Position numbers and translations under genes: made by a program. Shown piece by piece: positions 24,787 to 34,637 of a stretch of 64,000 nt of DNA. The notes under the pieces were generated by a model. It was not told the DNA's origin. It did no database searches and saw only the letters and a list, made by a program, of their open reading frames with translations. The first letter of the stretch is position 1; the number at the start of each line of letters is the position of its first letter. Source of the DNA: Bacteroidaceae bacterium (GTDB taxonomy: Bacteria > Bacteroidota > Bacteroidia > Bacteroidales > Barnesiellaceae_A); NCBI GenBank assembly GCA_017481745.1, contig JAFUOV010000018.1:1-64000 (forward strand), read 5' to 3'.

Positions 24787-26049
24787 ATGAAGGTAGATAT
24801 CCTTTTGGGTTTGCAATGGGGCGACGAAGGTAAAGGAAAAGTTGTAGATGTACTGACTCCCCGCTATGATGCTGTAGCACGTTTTCAAGGTGGACCTAAT
24901 GCCGGTCACACCCTCGAATTTGAAGGCAACAAATATGTGTTGCGCTCTATACCCTCGGGTATATTTCAAGGTGGTAAAGTGAACATTATTGGTAACGGTG
25001 TGGTACTTGATCCGGTTTTGTTCCGCGAGGAGGCAGAGCAGTTGGCAGCTTCGGGTCATGACCTTACACAACGCCTTTGCATCTCAAAGAAGGCTCACCT
25101 TATCCTGCCTACTCACCGCATGCTCGATGCTGCTTATGAGGCTGCCAAGGGTGCCGGTAAGATAGGTACTACCGGAAAGGGTATCGGTCCTACATATACC
25201 GACAAGATAAGTCGTAACGGCTTGCGCGTGGGTGATATATTCCTCGACTTTGAGGCTAAATACAACGCCTTGAAAGCTCGCCATGAGGCAATCTTGGCAT
25301 CGCTCAACTATGAGTATGATATGACCGAGCTCGAGGCGCGTTGGATGGACGCTATCGAGTATATCAAGCGTTTCCGTATTATCGACAGCGAGCACGTTGT
25401 GAACAATCTGTTGCGCGAAGGCAAGAGTATCCTTGCCGAGGGTGCACAAGGTACAATGCTCGATGTTGACTTTGGTTCATATCCCTTTGTTACATCATCC
25501 AATACCGTATGTGCCGGTGCATGTACCGGTCTGGGTATCGCTCCCAACCGTATTGGCGAGGTGTATGGTATCTTCAAGGCATATTGCACCCGCGTAGGTA
25601 GCGGTCCGTTCCCCACCGAGTTGTTTGATGCCGATGGAGAGAAGATGTGCGAGATAGGTCATGAGTTTGGCGCTGTAACCGGTCGTCGTCGTCGTTGTGG
25701 ATGGATTGACCTCGTAGCATTGCGCTATGCTGTGATGATTGATGGTGTAACCAAGCTCATCATGATGAAGAGCGATGTGCTCGATACATTTGAGACCATC
25801 AAGGCCTGTGTGGCATATCGTGTGAATGGTGTAGAGACTACCGAATTGCCCTATTCGATAGAGAGCGGTATAGAGCCTGTATATGTAGAGATACCCGGTT
25901 GGCAACAAGATATGACAGCCATTAAGAGCGAAGAGGAGTTCCCTCAAGCATTCAAGGATTATATTTCATTCTTGGAGCGCGAGTTGGGTGTGCCTATCGC
26001 AATCGTATCGGTTGGTCCCGACCGTGAGCAAACCATCGAGCGTAAATAA
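24787..26049 (+). CDS. purA: Adenylosuccinate synthetase
   Basis: Joins IMP and aspartate with GTP hydrolysis in the first step from IMP to AMP. 420 residues, normal length. Motifs: GLQWGDEGKGKVVD (P-loop-like GTP site with catalytic Asp), GGPNAGHTLEFEG (catalytic His), GTTGKGIGPTYTDK, EGAQGTMLDVDFGSYPFVT and TGRRRRCGWIDLVALRYA. Cytoplasmic. It sits between a Fur-family gene and a DUF1015 gene, each separated by a short gap. Confidence 0.97.
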   Translation: MKVDILLGLQWGDEGKGKVVDVLTPRYDAVARFQGGPNAGHTLEFEGNKYVLRSIPSGIFQGGKVNIIGNGVVLDPVLFREEAEQLAASGHDLTQRLCISKKAHLILPTHRMLDAAYEAAKGAGKIGTTGKGIGPTYTDKISRNGLRVGDIFLDFEAKYNALKARHEAILASLNYEYDMTELEARWMDAIEYIKRFRIIDSEHVVNNLLREGKSILAEGAQGTMLDVDFGSYPFVTSSNTVCAGACTGLGIAPNRIGEVYGIFKAYCTRVGSGPFPTELFDADGEKMCEIGHEFGAVTGRRRRCGWIDLVALRYAVMIDGVTKLIMMKSDVLDTFETIKACVAYRVNGVETTELPYSIESGIEPVYVEIPGWQQDMTAIKSEEEFPQAFKDYISFLERELGVPIAIVSVGPDREQTIERK

Positions 26050-26093
26050 GATAACTATATAAAACCTTAATAAAAATACTAAAAGCACTAATT

Positions 26094-27344
26094 ATGGCAA
26101 AAGTTAAACCTTTCAAGGGACTCCGTCCCCCGAAACAACTCATTGAAGAAGTTGCATCACGTCCTTATGACGTATTGAGCTCGGAAGAGGCTCGAAAAGA
26201 GGCTGAGGGTAATGAAAAATCTCTCTACCACATCATCAAACCCGAGATCGACTTTGCTCCCGGTACCGATGAGCATGCTCCCGAAGTTTACGACAAGGCA
26301 GTAGAAAACTTCCACGCCTTCCAAGAGAAAGGTTGGTTGGTACAAGATGCCAAAGAAAACTACTACGTGTATGCACAAACAATGAACGGTCGCACTCAAT
26401 ATGGTCTTGTTGTAGCAGCCAATGTTGAGGACTATTTGAGCGGTGTGATTAAAAAACACGAGCTCACCCGTCGCGACAAAGAGGAAGACCGCATGAAACA
26501 CGTGCGCAACAGCGATGCCAACATCGAGCCCGTATTCTTCTCGTATCCCGATAACGAAGAGCTCGACGGTATTGTAGCTCGCGTTTGCAAAGAAAAAGCT
26601 GCCGAGTATGATTTCGTTGCTCCCGATGGTTTCGGTCATCACTTCTGGGTAATCGACGATGAGGCGGATATCAAGCGCATCACCGAGTTGTTTGCTGCTA
26701 TACCTTATCTCTACATTGCCGACGGACACCACCGCACTGCCGCTGCTGCTCTTGTTGGTGCTGAGAAAGCCAAAAACAATCCCAATCATCGTGGCGACGA
26801 AGAGTACAACTATTTCTTGGCTGTATGCTTCCCCGCTTCGCACCTCAAAATTATCGACTATAACCGCGTTGTGAAAGACCTCAACGGTCTTACATCGGAA
26901 GAGTTCCTTGCCAAGGTCGGCGAGCACTTCGTTGTTGAGAAGAAAGGCGCCGACATCTATACTCCCGCTGCTCTTCACAACTTTGCTCTCTATCTCGATG
27001 GCGCATGGTACTCGCTCACAGCTCGCGAAGGTACTTACGACGACAACGATCCTATCGGTGTGCTCGACGTAACTATCTCTTCTAACTATATCTTGCGCGA
27101 TATCCTCGGCATCACCGACTTGCGTAGCGACAAACGTATCGACTTCGTGGGTGGTATCCGTGGTCTTGGCGAGTTGAAAGACCGTGTTGATAGTGGCGAG
27201 ATGCGTGTTGCTTTGGCTCTCTATCCCGTATCAATGCAACAACTCATCGACATTGCCGATACAGGCAATATCATGCCTCCCAAAACAACTTGGTTTGAGC
27301 CCAAATTGCGCTCGGGTCTTGTAATCCACAAACTCGAAGACTAA
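26094..27344 (+). CDS. DUF1015 family protein
   Basis: 416 residues, cytoplasmic, no signal peptide. Family hallmarks: the N-terminal PFKGLRPPKQLIEEVASRPYDVLS and the central YIADGHHRTAAA block, which resembles an active site with Asp and His pair. Members are widespread in Bacteroidota and often lie near serine-biosynthesis genes, hence suggestions of a role in serine metabolism; here it is instead 44 bp downstream of purA. The specific reaction is not established from this sequence. The gene ends at a very strong bidirectional terminator. Confidence 0.88.
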   Translation: MAKVKPFKGLRPPKQLIEEVASRPYDVLSSEEARKEAEGNEKSLYHIIKPEIDFAPGTDEHAPEVYDKAVENFHAFQEKGWLVQDAKENYYVYAQTMNGRTQYGLVVAANVEDYLSGVIKKHELTRRDKEEDRMKHVRNSDANIEPVFFSYPDNEELDGIVARVCKEKAAEYDFVAPDGFGHHFWVIDDEADIKRITELFAAIPYLYIADGHHRTAAAALVGAEKAKNNPNHRGDEEYNYFLAVCFPASHLKIIDYNRVVKDLNGLTSEEFLAKVGEHFVVEKKGADIYTPAALHNFALYLDGAWYSLTAREGTYDDNDPIGVLDVTISSNYILRDILGITDLRSDKRIDFVGGIRGLGELKDRVDSGEMRVALALYPVSMQQLIDIADTGNIMPPKTTWFEPKLRSGLVIHKLED

Positions 27345-27364
27345 TCAATCATACCAATAATAAT

Positions 27365-27402
27365 CGAGGGCGCATCCATGCGGATGCGCCCTCGGTGTTT
27401 TT
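27365..27402. terminator. Strong bidirectional terminator
   Basis: Perfect 13-bp stem CGAGGGCGCATCC / GGATGCGCCCTCG with an ATGC loop and then GTGTTTTT, between convergent genes. Confidence 0.9.
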
Positions 27403-27464
27403 ATAAAAGTTGGTAATGTGGCAAAAAATAGTTGGTTTTAGAACTGCATAAAAGGTTTTGTTTG

Positions 27465-28832
27465 TCAGAATAGAATAGAAGTTGTTGCACCGATAGTGGT
27501 AGTGTGCAGCATGTAGTTGTAGCGACCTTCGCGTGTCATGTTGTATTGAGGTGCGGGCGTGTGCGTGGCAGTAAATGAGTGCCCGCCATAGTCGCAGAAG
27601 ATTGTTACACCAAAGTGGCGACGTGCTACAACCGATACCGATGCGCCTATTTCATAGTAAAATCCGGCTTTATCCAAGGTCATCGCTTCGGGTAGCAATG
27701 CTGTGTTTGACATAAAATTGCAGCCCAAAAGGGTCTTCAGATTGGCGCGGAAACGAGAGCTCTCGCCCATGGGTATTGAGCCGTATGCGCCTACTGCTAC
27801 GGTTGCAGCATCTATCGAAAGGCGCTCTTCGGGGTCGCTTTCGAGGGCTGTTGGCATTGATGCTACGGCAGCCGAGCCGCCTATTCCTACATAGCGATTG
27901 ATGTACCAAGCCCCCTCGATACCCATGCGGCTACCGGTGGTCGATATCAGGCGTTGTCCGTTGCCTATCTCTATCGAGGCAAGGGGCAACGAGAGTCCCA
28001 TGGTCAACCCTAAGTTGGAGGGTTTGTCGGGTATGGTAAAGTCGGGCTTGTCGATGTTATACAGCCCTTTGTCTTTGAAGATAAGGTCGGCAAAGAAATA
28101 GCCAAATTCGACCGACAGAATACCTATACCCGCGCCGGCAAGAACGTCGGAAATCCAATGTCGGTTGTTGAGTTGTCGCGATACACCTACTACAGCCGCA
28201 ACCGTATAGCCTCCAACACTTATCCAAGGGCTCACACCCCCATACTCTTTGTGTAGCATGTGTGCTGCCATGAATGCCGTTGCTGTGTGCCCCGAGGGGA
28301 AAGAGTTTCTTGTTGAATTGTCTGGTCGCATTGTGCCTACCGAGTATTTCAAACCGTTCACTATACCGGCTGTGAGTATTACCGAGAAGGCATCCGAAAC
28401 AATCATACGCCCCCACGAGCTGCGCCCCTTTACTCCGCAGGCTTTCATGATAAGCATGGCTGCTGCAGGAGCAAATTGCAGATAATCGTCGTACGAATGG
28501 TCGAATGTAGGCGCATAGGCATCGCGCAGGTCCTTAAAGTGTTGCGATGTGCAACCTTGTGTGGCAACACCGGCTACGACAAGGGGTACGCCGATGTAGG
28601 TCATTTGGAAATATTTGTTCTCAAATATCTTCTGTCCGAGGGGCATTACATATACGGTGGGGGTATCACCCAGTTGCTCTATTGCCGTATGGGGTATATA
28701 CACTGTGTCGATAAGTTGGCTTTGTTCGGCAGCAGCAGAAGTGGTATTGACGGCGTTATTCGCCTCTTGTGCAGTAGAGGGCAGGGCAAGGCACAAGATT
28801 ATAAGACATATAAATAGTGATAAATTCTTCAT
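27465..28832 (-). CDS. PAP2-family phosphatase with C-terminal probable beta-barrel
   Basis: 455 residues. A signal peptide (MKNLSLFICLIILCLALPSTAQ) precedes a PAP2/acid-phosphatase domain with the full triad motif: K162-x6-RP (169-170), PSGH (179-182) and SRQLNNRHWISD (Ser218, Arg219, His225, Asp229). It would hydrolyse a phosphomonoester or pyrophosphate on a lipid such as undecaprenyl pyrophosphate or lipid A on the periplasmic side. Residues from about 255 onwards (GLTMGLSLPLASIEIGNG ... YNYMLHTTTIGATTSILF) look like outer-membrane beta-strands ending in Phe, so the protein may be an outer-membrane enzyme. Substrate unknown. Confidence 0.82.
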   Translation of the reverse strand: MKNLSLFICLIILCLALPSTAQEANNAVNTTSAAAEQSQLIDTVYIPHTAIEQLGDTPTVYVMPLGQKIFENKYFQMTYIGVPLVVAGVATQGCTSQHFKDLRDAYAPTFDHSYDDYLQFAPAAAMLIMKACGVKGRSSWGRMIVSDAFSVILTAGIVNGLKYSVGTMRPDNSTRNSFPSGHTATAFMAAHMLHKEYGGVSPWISVGGYTVAAVVGVSRQLNNRHWISDVLAGAGIGILSVEFGYFFADLIFKDKGLYNIDKPDFTIPDKPSNLGLTMGLSLPLASIEIGNGQRLISTTGSRMGIEGAWYINRYVGIGGSAAVASMPTALESDPEERLSIDAATVAVGAYGSIPMGESSRFRANLKTLLGCNFMSNTALLPEAMTLDKAGFYYEIGASVSVVARRHFGVTIFCDYGGHSFTATHTPAPQYNMTREGRYNYMLHTTTIGATTSILF

Positions 28833-28852
28833 TATTCCTCGTTTGCTTTTTG

Positions 28853-28860
28853 CAAAGATA
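28853..28860 (-). promoter_or_regulatory. -7 element of the PAP2 gene
   Basis: On the minus strand TATCTTTG, 20 bp before the start at 28832. No clear -33 TTG. Confidence 0.45.
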
Positions 28861-28941
28861 ATGAAAGCGAGTGTAATGATGGTCTGTTTTGTGTGTTTTC
28901 TTTACAGACGGTATATAACCATGTCGGCTTCAATGATAGAA

Positions 28942-28973
28942 AAAGCACATCGGGGGTTCCTCCGATGTGCTTT
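28942..28973 (-). terminator. Terminator of the metal-efflux operon
   Basis: 12-bp stem AAAGCACATCGG / CCGATGTGCTTT, followed by a T-rich run on the minus strand, just after the TolC-like gene. Confidence 0.8.
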
Positions 28974-28995
28974 GGGGTATTGTGTAGAGATGTTT

Positions 28996-30183
28996 CTACA
29001 AGTTGTTGCGGTTGAGTTGCGACAATTTGCTGTAATATTGGTACTCGAGCATGAGGCGATTTTCCTCTGCCTCGTTGAGTTGTGCTATATCGCTCATGTA
29101 TTCCAATAGCGAAATTTGTCCGTTTTCCAACGCTTTGAGCAGCATGGCGCGGTTGTCTTGTTGCGACAATACTTGATAGTCGTCAAGAGCTGTTTGCAAT
29201 GCAGCAGCCTCGTGATAGAGTTGTGTTACCTCGGCAGTGGCTTGGGTGTTGGCATTGTCCGATTGGAACGATAGAGCCAAGGCGCGGGCTTTGGCTGTTT
29301 TTACCTCATTACTTGTCTTGAAAAGAGGCAATGAAACGCCTACGGCCAATCCGTAGAACATATCGCCTACTTCATACGCCTGCTTGTAGCCCAACTCAAA
29401 TCGGGGTATCCAGCCTTGTTTCGATACCGATGTAAATGTCTCGGCTACTTGTTGTTGCCCTTGCAGCATCTTGATGCCGGCATCGGCTTGTTGCCACTCT
29501 TCGATAGCTGCATCGAGCGATACAGGCATTGCAATAGTGGGGTAGAGTGTGAGTGCAGATATTTCTACCGGCAACTCCATGCCACCGTTGCAGGCTTTGA
29601 GTTGTGTGGCAGCAGCATCGCGCTCGCTGATGAGCATTTTCAGGCGCGACGATTGGCTCAAACGCTCTATCTCAACTTTGTTTACTTCGAGGCGGTTGGC
29701 ATCGCCGGCTGCGAGGCGTTGGTTGTATAGTTTTACCAACGTTTCGGCTATCTCGGCGCGCTCGCTTACGAGAGCTATTTGCTTGTTGAGGTATACGATT
29801 TTTATGCACAACTCACGAGCCTCAAGCAGCACGCTTTGTCGGGCATAACCTACTTGATATTCGCCCAAGTTCTTTTGTGCTGTGATGTGTTTGTTGCGTT
29901 GGGCATAGAGGGTGGGAAAGTCAAAACCTTGCATAATGGCAAAGGCATATTTGTTGCCACCGGGTACTTGCTTCTCTGCCCACAGGTACTCAAACTCGAA
30001 TGTGGGGTTCTCCAAGCTATTGCCTGCCGATAGCTCGGTTTGTGCAGCAACAGCCTCTTGTTGAACGGCTTTGATGCCACTATTGTTTCCGGCAACACTC
30101 TCGAGTATGCTCTCTATGGGCGATTGAGCCACAGCTGTAGCTGCAGCAACCAGAGCAATCAGTGAGATGATATATCGTTTCAT
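28996..30183 (-). CDS. TolC-family outer-membrane efflux protein
   Basis: Outer-membrane channel of a tripartite RND pump (CusC/CzcC type). 395 residues with a signal peptide (MKRYIISLIALVAAATAVAQ) and long helical heptad-rich segments with two related halves, as in the TolC trimer. It is a little short for the family but appears complete. Its ATG overlaps the stop of the CusA-like pump gene by 3 bp, so the two are translationally coupled. Last gene of the operon. Confidence 0.9.
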   Translation of the reverse strand: MKRYIISLIALVAAATAVAQSPIESILESVAGNNSGIKAVQQEAVAAQTELSAGNSLENPTFEFEYLWAEKQVPGGNKYAFAIMQGFDFPTLYAQRNKHITAQKNLGEYQVGYARQSVLLEARELCIKIVYLNKQIALVSERAEIAETLVKLYNQRLAAGDANRLEVNKVEIERLSQSSRLKMLISERDAAATQLKACNGGMELPVEISALTLYPTIAMPVSLDAAIEEWQQADAGIKMLQGQQQVAETFTSVSKQGWIPRFELGYKQAYEVGDMFYGLAVGVSLPLFKTSNEVKTAKARALALSFQSDNANTQATAEVTQLYHEAAALQTALDDYQVLSQQDNRAMLLKALENGQISLLEYMSDIAQLNEAEENRLMLEYQYYSKLSQLNRNNL

Positions 30184-33100
30184 GCGCTTAATTTTTTACG
30201 GTTCATTAATAGATATACAACGGGGATGACAAATCCGTTGAGCAGTGTCGAGCTCAACAAGCCACCCAATATAACTTGTGCCATGGGGCTTTGTATCTCA
30301 TTGCCGGGAGCACTACCGTTGAGAGCCAACGGGATGAGTGCGAGTGCCGAGGTGAGAGCGGTCATGAGAATGGGGTTAAGACGGTCGAGCGAGCCTTTCA
30401 TAATGGCATCGTGCAGCGAATTGCCCTCCTCGATGAGCGTGTTGTAACGTGTTATGAGCAGCATACCATTACGGGTTGCAATGCCAAATAGCGATATGAA
30501 ACCGATTGTGGCAGGAATACTTACTTCGCCCGATGTGAAACGCAAGATGAATATACCACCTATAAGTGCCAAAGGCAGGTTGAGCAAGATGATGGCCGAT
30601 TGTCCGGCGTTCTTGAATTGTTGCACCAACAGCAAGAAGATGATGAGAATTGATGCCATAGAGGCTATGACAAGGATGCGCGAAGCCTCCTCCTCACTCT
30701 CAAACTGTCCGCCGTACTCTACGTAGTATGTCTCGGGCAGTTTTACATTCTCGTCAACCAACTGACGGATGTCGTCAACCACGCTGCGCAAGTCGCGGTC
30801 GGCAACGTTGGCAGAGATAACAATCTTGCGTTTTACGTTCTCGCGGTTGATGGTATTGGGACCCATCGACGAGCGTACTTCGGCTACTTGTGCCAATGGT
30901 ACTTTGCCCTCGGGGGTGTCTATCATGATGTCTTTCAACTTCGATGCGGTATCGCGATTTTCGTCGTTTACTCGCACAGTGAGGTCGAATGTACGACTTT
31001 CGTCATATACTTGCGATACTACCTCGCCCGCCATTGCTACGTTGATAAATTCGATAAACTCGGGCATAGTGATACCATAGCGAGCCAATAAGTCGCGGCG
31101 CGGTACGATGTGCAGTTGCGGACGTTCTATTTGTTGCTCGATGTTGAGGTCGGCAACACCCTCTACGCTCGATGCAAGGTTCTTTATCTCAGTACCTATG
31201 GCATACATGCGGTTGAGGTCTTCGCCAAACAGCTTGATGGCAATCTGCGATTTTGTACCTGAAAGCATGGCATCAATACGGTGCGAAATGGGTTGACCTA
31301 TCTCGAAACTCAAGCCCGAAATGGTGCTCAATTTTGCACGTATGTCTGCTTTTACCTCGGCGTGAGAGCGTTTGGCAAGCTCGAAGGGTGCCTCTATCTC
31401 GCTGGCATTTACACCCAATGCGTGTTCGTCAAGTTCGGCACGACCGGTCTTGCGTGCTACGGTTTTTATTTCGGGCACTAGCAGCAGCAGTTCCTCTACC
31501 TGACGACCCATGCGGTCCGACTCTTCCAACGATACACCCGGTTGGGTAGCAATGTTGATGGTGAAAGACCCTTCGTTGAAGGGGGGCAAGAAGCTGCGAC
31601 CCAAACTGAAGAACATACCTAATGCAACTACCAATAATACTACCGTTCCACTCACAATGGCTTTGTAGTTAGACATAGCCCATTCCAAGGCTTTGCCGTA
31701 TACGCCTTGCAACTTGCGCGACAACCAAGGCTCTTTCTCTTGCTTGAAGGCTTTGTCGCTGTTGAGCAGGTAGCTACACAATACGGGTGTAAGTGTGAGG
31801 GCTACTACGGTCGATGCCACCAATGCTACCAAGAAGGCAATACCCAATGGGCGCAACATACGACCCTCCATGCCCGAAAGGAAGAACAAAGGCATGAAGC
31901 TGACCATGATGATGAGGGTAGAGTTGAGGATGGGCATACGCACCTCTTTCGATGCCTCAAATACGATGTCTATGGTCTTGGCGCGTTGCTCGACGGGTAG
32001 CTGTCGATTGGCGCGTAGGCGCTTATATACGTTCTCAACATCGACAATGGCATCGTCTACCAGCGAACCGATGGCGATGGCAAGACCACCCAAACTCATG
32101 GTGTTGATGGTAAGTCCCATTGCCTTGAGTGTGAGCAACGATACGATAGCCGACAATGGGATGGCTGTGAGCGATATGAGGGTAGTGCGAGTGTTCATCA
32201 AGAAGAAGAACAATACGATGATGACAAAGATAGCACCCTCTATGAGCGCACGTTGTACGTTGTTGATCGAGTTCTCGATGAAGTGCGATTGCTTGAAAAT
32301 GTTGGTCGACATCTTCACGTCGGCGGGCAAGTTCTTCTGCAAGTCGCCGAGTGCAGCCTCAATGTTCTTGGTCAACTCGATAGTGCCGGTGTTGGGTTGT
32401 TTCTTTACGGTGATGAGTACTGCCGGCTCGGTTTCTACCGAAGCCATACCCAATTTGGGCGACTTGTCGGTGATAACAACGTCGGCAACGTCGGACAATA
32501 CGACGGGCATATTGCCTATGCGTTTTACGACGGCTCGACCTATGGCATCGACGTCGGTAGTAGATATTTCACCGCGTACAATATATTCGTTGCCATATTC
32601 ATATATGATACCACCGTTGGCGTTGTCGTTCATGTTGCGCGATGCTGCCAACACCTCGTCGATTGTTACGTCGTAGTGTTTCATGCGAGCAGGGTCTACC
32701 GCAATACGATACTCTTTTATCTCGCCACCTATCACCGTAGCTTGTGCCACACCGCCAATAGAGAGTAGGCGAGGACGGATAGTCCAGTCGGCAAAAGTAC
32801 GCAGGTCGCGGAGCGAAGTGCTATCGGCTGTAAGACCTATAATCATCATCTCGCCCAGAATAGACGATTGAGGTGCCATTGTGGGTGTACCTACACCCTC
32901 GGGCAGCATTTCGCCCAATTGTACCAATCGTTCCGATGTAATCTGTCGCGCCAAGTAGAGGTCGGTACCCCAATCAAATTCTACCCACACAACCGAAAAG
33001 CCGGTAGTCGATGACGAGCGAACACGACGTACGTGAGTTGCACCGTTTACACTTGTCTCGATGGGGTAGGTTACAAGACGTTCCACCTCTTCGGGTGCCA

Positions 33101-33266
33101 TGCCGTTAGCCTCGGTCATAACAACCACGGTGGGAGCGTTGAGGTCGGGAAATACATCGACCTCCATATTCGATACACTATACACGCCCAATACAAGGAT
33201 AAGAGCCGATATGATAGTTACCAGCAGGCGGTTGTGTAGTGAAAATTCTATGATTTTATTCAACAT
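30180..33266 (-). CDS. Heavy-metal efflux RND transporter (CusA/CzcA family)
   Basis: Inner-membrane proton-driven pump, 1,028 residues, normal length, with 12 expected membrane helices in two repeats, each followed by a large periplasmic loop. The N-terminus LHNRLLVTIISALILVLGV and the motif GSLVDDAIVDVENV in TM4, rich in acidic residues for proton relay, fit the HME subfamily. The metal (Cu/Ag versus Zn/Co/Cd) cannot be fixed from the sequence alone. It lies 14 bp from the adaptor gene upstream and overlaps the TolC gene downstream. Confidence 0.93.
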   Translation of the reverse strand: MLNKIIEFSLHNRLLVTIISALILVLGVYSVSNMEVDVFPDLNAPTVVVMTEANGMAPEEVERLVTYPIETSVNGATHVRRVRSSSTTGFSVVWVEFDWGTDLYLARQITSERLVQLGEMLPEGVGTPTMAPQSSILGEMMIIGLTADSTSLRDLRTFADWTIRPRLLSIGGVAQATVIGGEIKEYRIAVDPARMKHYDVTIDEVLAASRNMNDNANGGIIYEYGNEYIVRGEISTTDVDAIGRAVVKRIGNMPVVLSDVADVVITDKSPKLGMASVETEPAVLITVKKQPNTGTIELTKNIEAALGDLQKNLPADVKMSTNIFKQSHFIENSINNVQRALIEGAIFVIIVLFFFLMNTRTTLISLTAIPLSAIVSLLTLKAMGLTINTMSLGGLAIAIGSLVDDAIVDVENVYKRLRANRQLPVEQRAKTIDIVFEASKEVRMPILNSTLIIMVSFMPLFFLSGMEGRMLRPLGIAFLVALVASTVVALTLTPVLCSYLLNSDKAFKQEKEPWLSRKLQGVYGKALEWAMSNYKAIVSGTVVLLVVALGMFFSLGRSFLPPFNEGSFTINIATQPGVSLEESDRMGRQVEELLLLVPEIKTVARKTGRAELDEHALGVNASEIEAPFELAKRSHAEVKADIRAKLSTISGLSFEIGQPISHRIDAMLSGTKSQIAIKLFGEDLNRMYAIGTEIKNLASSVEGVADLNIEQQIERPQLHIVPRRDLLARYGITMPEFIEFINVAMAGEVVSQVYDESRTFDLTVRVNDENRDTASKLKDIMIDTPEGKVPLAQVAEVRSSMGPNTINRENVKRKIVISANVADRDLRSVVDDIRQLVDENVKLPETYYVEYGGQFESEEEASRILVIASMASILIIFLLLVQQFKNAGQSAIILLNLPLALIGGIFILRFTSGEVSIPATIGFISLFGIATRNGMLLITRYNTLIEEGNSLHDAIMKGSLDRLNPILMTALTSALALIPLALNGSAPGNEIQSPMAQVILGGLLSSTLLNGFVIPVVYLLMNRKKLSA

Positions 33267-33280
33267 ATTGCAACAATCTT

Positions 33281-34534
33281 TTAGTGGTTATGGTTGTGTG
33301 CTTCGGGCAATACATTGCTGTTGGCTGCGAGTTTCACGCGGTAAACACCGTTTACCACAATCTTGTCGCCGGGATTTACACCCGATAGTATCTCTATGCG
33401 GCTACCGTCCGACAAGCCTGTTTTTACTTCTACCTTTTCAAAGTCGTTTTCACACAAGCGACGGTATACAAAGTACAAGCCTTGCTCCTCGGTGATAGAC
33501 TCCATGGGGAGGCTGATGACATTGTTGCGAGTCTTACCCAACAAATATACATCGACACTCGAGCCCGGCACGATGGCGGCGCGGTTGTCGAAGTTGAATG
33601 TTACGGGTACAAAATATGATGTCTCGCCGGCATTGCGACCATAAGATAGTAGCTGACCGTTCATGTCGGACAACTTGTATACGGTGTTGTCGTAGGGAGT
33701 AATGAAGTTGGCAGATGCGATGGTGGGCAACTCGTTGTAGTAGCGTTGCGGAACATCGGCGCGGAGTTGCATGCGCTTGTTTTGCGCTACGGTAGCAAGG
33801 GGGGCACCCGCCTCAACATAGTCGCCCTCTTTTACCCAAAGACTGGTAATATATCCGCCCTTAGTGGTGCGGGCTGCCGAGCCGGCTACTTTGCCACTGC
33901 CTACAGCCTCGTAGGCAAGGCGAGCTTGCTCGTATGTTTCGCGTGCGGCTTCAAAGTCGCGCTCCGAGATGATTTGGTCGCCAATCAACTTTTGGGCACG
34001 CTCGTAGGCAGCCTTGGCAGTTTCGTACGATACGCGAGCGCGCTCTGCAACATCACCACTGCCTACGTTGCGCGACGAGATGGTAAACAATGTTGCATCG
34101 GTAGCTACGGCAGCACCTTCTGCCCATGATTTTTCATAGTGTACGGTTCCGGCTTGCGGTGCAACAACGGTTACAACATCGCCGGTAGCACCTACTACGT
34201 GTCCGGTACATTTTATTACCGAAGAGAATGTGCCGGGAGCTACGGTCTCTGTGGTAAGTCCTATTGTTTCAATCTCGCCCGGTTTCAATGATATGCCATC
34301 TTCGTGGTCGTGGTTGTGAGCTGTTGCAGCCTCTGCCGAGCTGTGGTCGTGGTTGTGATTATGCTCGTGGCTGCTATGGTCGTGCCCCTCGTGCGAGTGG
34401 TCGTGTGTAGCATGTTGATGTGTTTCGTGGTTGTGCTCATGAGCGTGGTCATGGTCATGTTGGTGAGTGTTGTTGGCACAGCTTGCCAGCAGATATGCAC
34501 CAATGGTAAGAAGAAGGATTGCTTGTTTTTTCAT
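33281..34534 (-). CDS. RND periplasmic adaptor with long His-rich N-terminus
   Basis: Membrane-fusion protein of the CusB/CzcB type, 417 residues. A lipoprotein signal has its lipobox LASC at Cys19. Residues about 23-75 are a run dominated by His with Asp, Glu and Ser (repeats such as HDHDHAHEHNH and HNHNHDHSS), which should bind several transition-metal ions. A lipoyl/barrel-sandwich core (about 90-240) and beta-barrel domains follow, and the chain ends EAHNHNH. The His-rich part probably captures metal in the periplasm and passes it to the pump (inference from related CzcB proteins). Confidence 0.92.
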   Translation of the reverse strand: MKKQAILLLTIGAYLLASCANNTHQHDHDHAHEHNHETHQHATHDHSHEGHDHSSHEHNHNHDHSSAEAATAHNHDHEDGISLKPGEIETIGLTTETVAPGTFSSVIKCTGHVVGATGDVVTVVAPQAGTVHYEKSWAEGAAVATDATLFTISSRNVGSGDVAERARVSYETAKAAYERAQKLIGDQIISERDFEAARETYEQARLAYEAVGSGKVAGSAARTTKGGYITSLWVKEGDYVEAGAPLATVAQNKRMQLRADVPQRYYNELPTIASANFITPYDNTVYKLSDMNGQLLSYGRNAGETSYFVPVTFNFDNRAAIVPGSSVDVYLLGKTRNNVISLPMESITEEQGLYFVYRRLCENDFEKVEVKTGLSDGSRIEILSGVNPGDKIVVNGVYRVKLAANSNVLPEAHNHNH

Positions 34535-34558
34535 TGCTATTATGATTTTATGTACGCA

Positions 34559-34576
34559 CCGAGGTATATACCTTGG
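34559..34576. promoter_or_regulatory. Palindrome between the DUF6769 and adaptor genes
   Basis: A perfect 12-bp palindrome AGGTATATACCT (34562-34573) extends to 18 bp with one G/T mismatch (CC.AGGTATATACCT.GG). It lies 25 bp upstream of the adaptor start, inside the operon. It could be an operator or an mRNA hairpin. Confidence 0.45.
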
Positions 34577-34637
34577 GCATACAGGTTTTTATTATTATAA
34601 TAATGTAGATTGTTGCCTCGTGTAGAGGCGTTGAGAA

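Noticed and set aside
34304..34475. Repetitive DNA that looks at first like a small CRISPR or satellite
   Set aside because: It is the coding sequence of the His/Asp-rich part of the efflux adaptor. The periodicity comes from alternating His and acidic codons, and there are no regular repeat-spacer units.
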